Of a DNA stretch of 34,661 nt, positions 34,576 to 34,661 are shown piece after piece. Numbering within the stretch: position 1 is the first letter of the stretch; every line of letters starts with the position of its first letter. The translations under genes and the position numbers were made by a program. Below the pieces are notes generated by a model. That model searched no databases and was not told the origin of the DNA. It worked only from the letters and a program-made list of their open reading frames with translations. Source of the stretch: Pseudomonadota bacterium (GTDB taxonomy: Bacteria; Pseudomonadota; Alphaproteobacteria; Acetobacterales; Acetobacteraceae); NCBI GenBank assembly GCA_019352115.1, contig JABBNW010000017.1, positions 1-34,661 on the forward strand, given 5' to 3'.

Positions 34576-34661
34576 TCACCCGGGCGGGCGGGCGTCCCGG
34601 ATCGCGCGCCACACCCGCTCCGGCGTTGCCGGCATCTCGACATGCCGCACGCCGAATTCCG
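34576..34661 (-). CDS. Partial molybdopterin-binding hydroxylase large subunit, C-terminus only
   Basis: Only the last 28 codons are in the window; the gene enters from the right edge. They read GVRHVEMPATPERVWRAIRDARPPG then TGA at 34578-34576 (shown here in parts: EFGVRHVEMPATPERVW, RAIRDARPPG). The Met-Pro-Ala-Thr-Pro-x-x-x-Trp-x-Ala-Ile pattern is the typical C-terminus of the xanthine dehydrogenase/CoxL molybdopterin subunit. Its position ahead of a cytochrome c gene fits. Confidence is limited by the short fragment. Confidence 0.65.
   Translation of the reverse strand, partial: EFGVRHVEMPATPERVWRAIRDARPPG

Noticed and set aside
34371-34643. A 90-codon minus frame before the cytochrome gene
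   Set aside because: Arg-rich, no domain, and it overlaps the hydroxylase C-terminus that is better supported in another frame.
1-34661. CRISPR array, rRNA, tRNA or phage genes
   Set aside because: I looked for regular repeat-spacer structure, cloverleaf signatures and integrase or capsid-like frames and found none.

Overview
The window is GC-rich DNA (mostly G/C third codon positions) from an alphaproteobacterium. The ribosomal-protein gene order, the amiC-mrcA-prfB cluster and the catabolic gene types suggest an Acetobacteraceae-like member of the Rhodospirillales. That placement is inference from content, because no 16S rRNA or tRNA gene is visible. Most of the window is read from the minus strand.

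Positions 1-9000 (minus strand) hold housekeeping and envelope genes: a SYLF-domain exported protein with a repetitive C-terminus, a histidine phosphatase, an MFS transporter, then amiC, mrcA and prfB in transcription order. The prfB gene carries a complete programmed +1 frameshift site. An LLM-class flavin oxidoreductase lies upstream of amiC.

Positions 9034-23278 (minus strand) are the str, S10 and spc ribosomal cluster, in the order rpsL, rpsG, tuf, rpsJ, rplC, rplD, rplW, rplB, rpsS, rplV, rpsC, rplP, rpmC, rpsQ, rplN, rplX, rplE, rpsN, rpsH, rplF, rplR, rpsE, rpmD, rplO, secY, adk. A near-consensus promoter lies about 240 bases before rpsL. A strong hairpin separates tuf from rpsJ, and a 10-bp GC hairpin directly follows adk. 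Two things expected from the usual order are absent: fusA between rpsG and tuf, and the alpha operon (rpsM, rpsK, rpoA, rplQ) after adk. L5 has an unusual basic, low-complexity N-terminal extension of about 83 residues.

Positions 23419-26818 hold a plus-strand D-2-hydroxyacid dehydrogenase, a convergent exported PQQ-like beta-propeller protein, and roughly 780 bases without a supported gene. Those 780 bases contain a large imperfect inverted repeat with arms of about 50 bases.

Positions 26819-34661 are a catabolic, accessory-looking region. A HigA antitoxin C-terminal remnant abuts the 3' end of tcuB. tcuB and tcuA (tricarballylate dehydrogenase type) run on the minus strand, divergent from a split thiamine-pyrophosphate decarboxylase (two subunits) and a haloacetate-dehalogenase-type hydrolase with the full catalytic and halide-pocket residue set. 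A short-chain dehydrogenase, a 3-hydroxyisobutyrate-dehydrogenase-like enzyme, a cytochrome c and the 3' end of a molybdenum hydroxylase large subunit follow on the minus strand. Together these look like carboxylic-acid catabolism with electron transfer to the membrane or a cytochrome, but the substrate cannot be read from the sequence.
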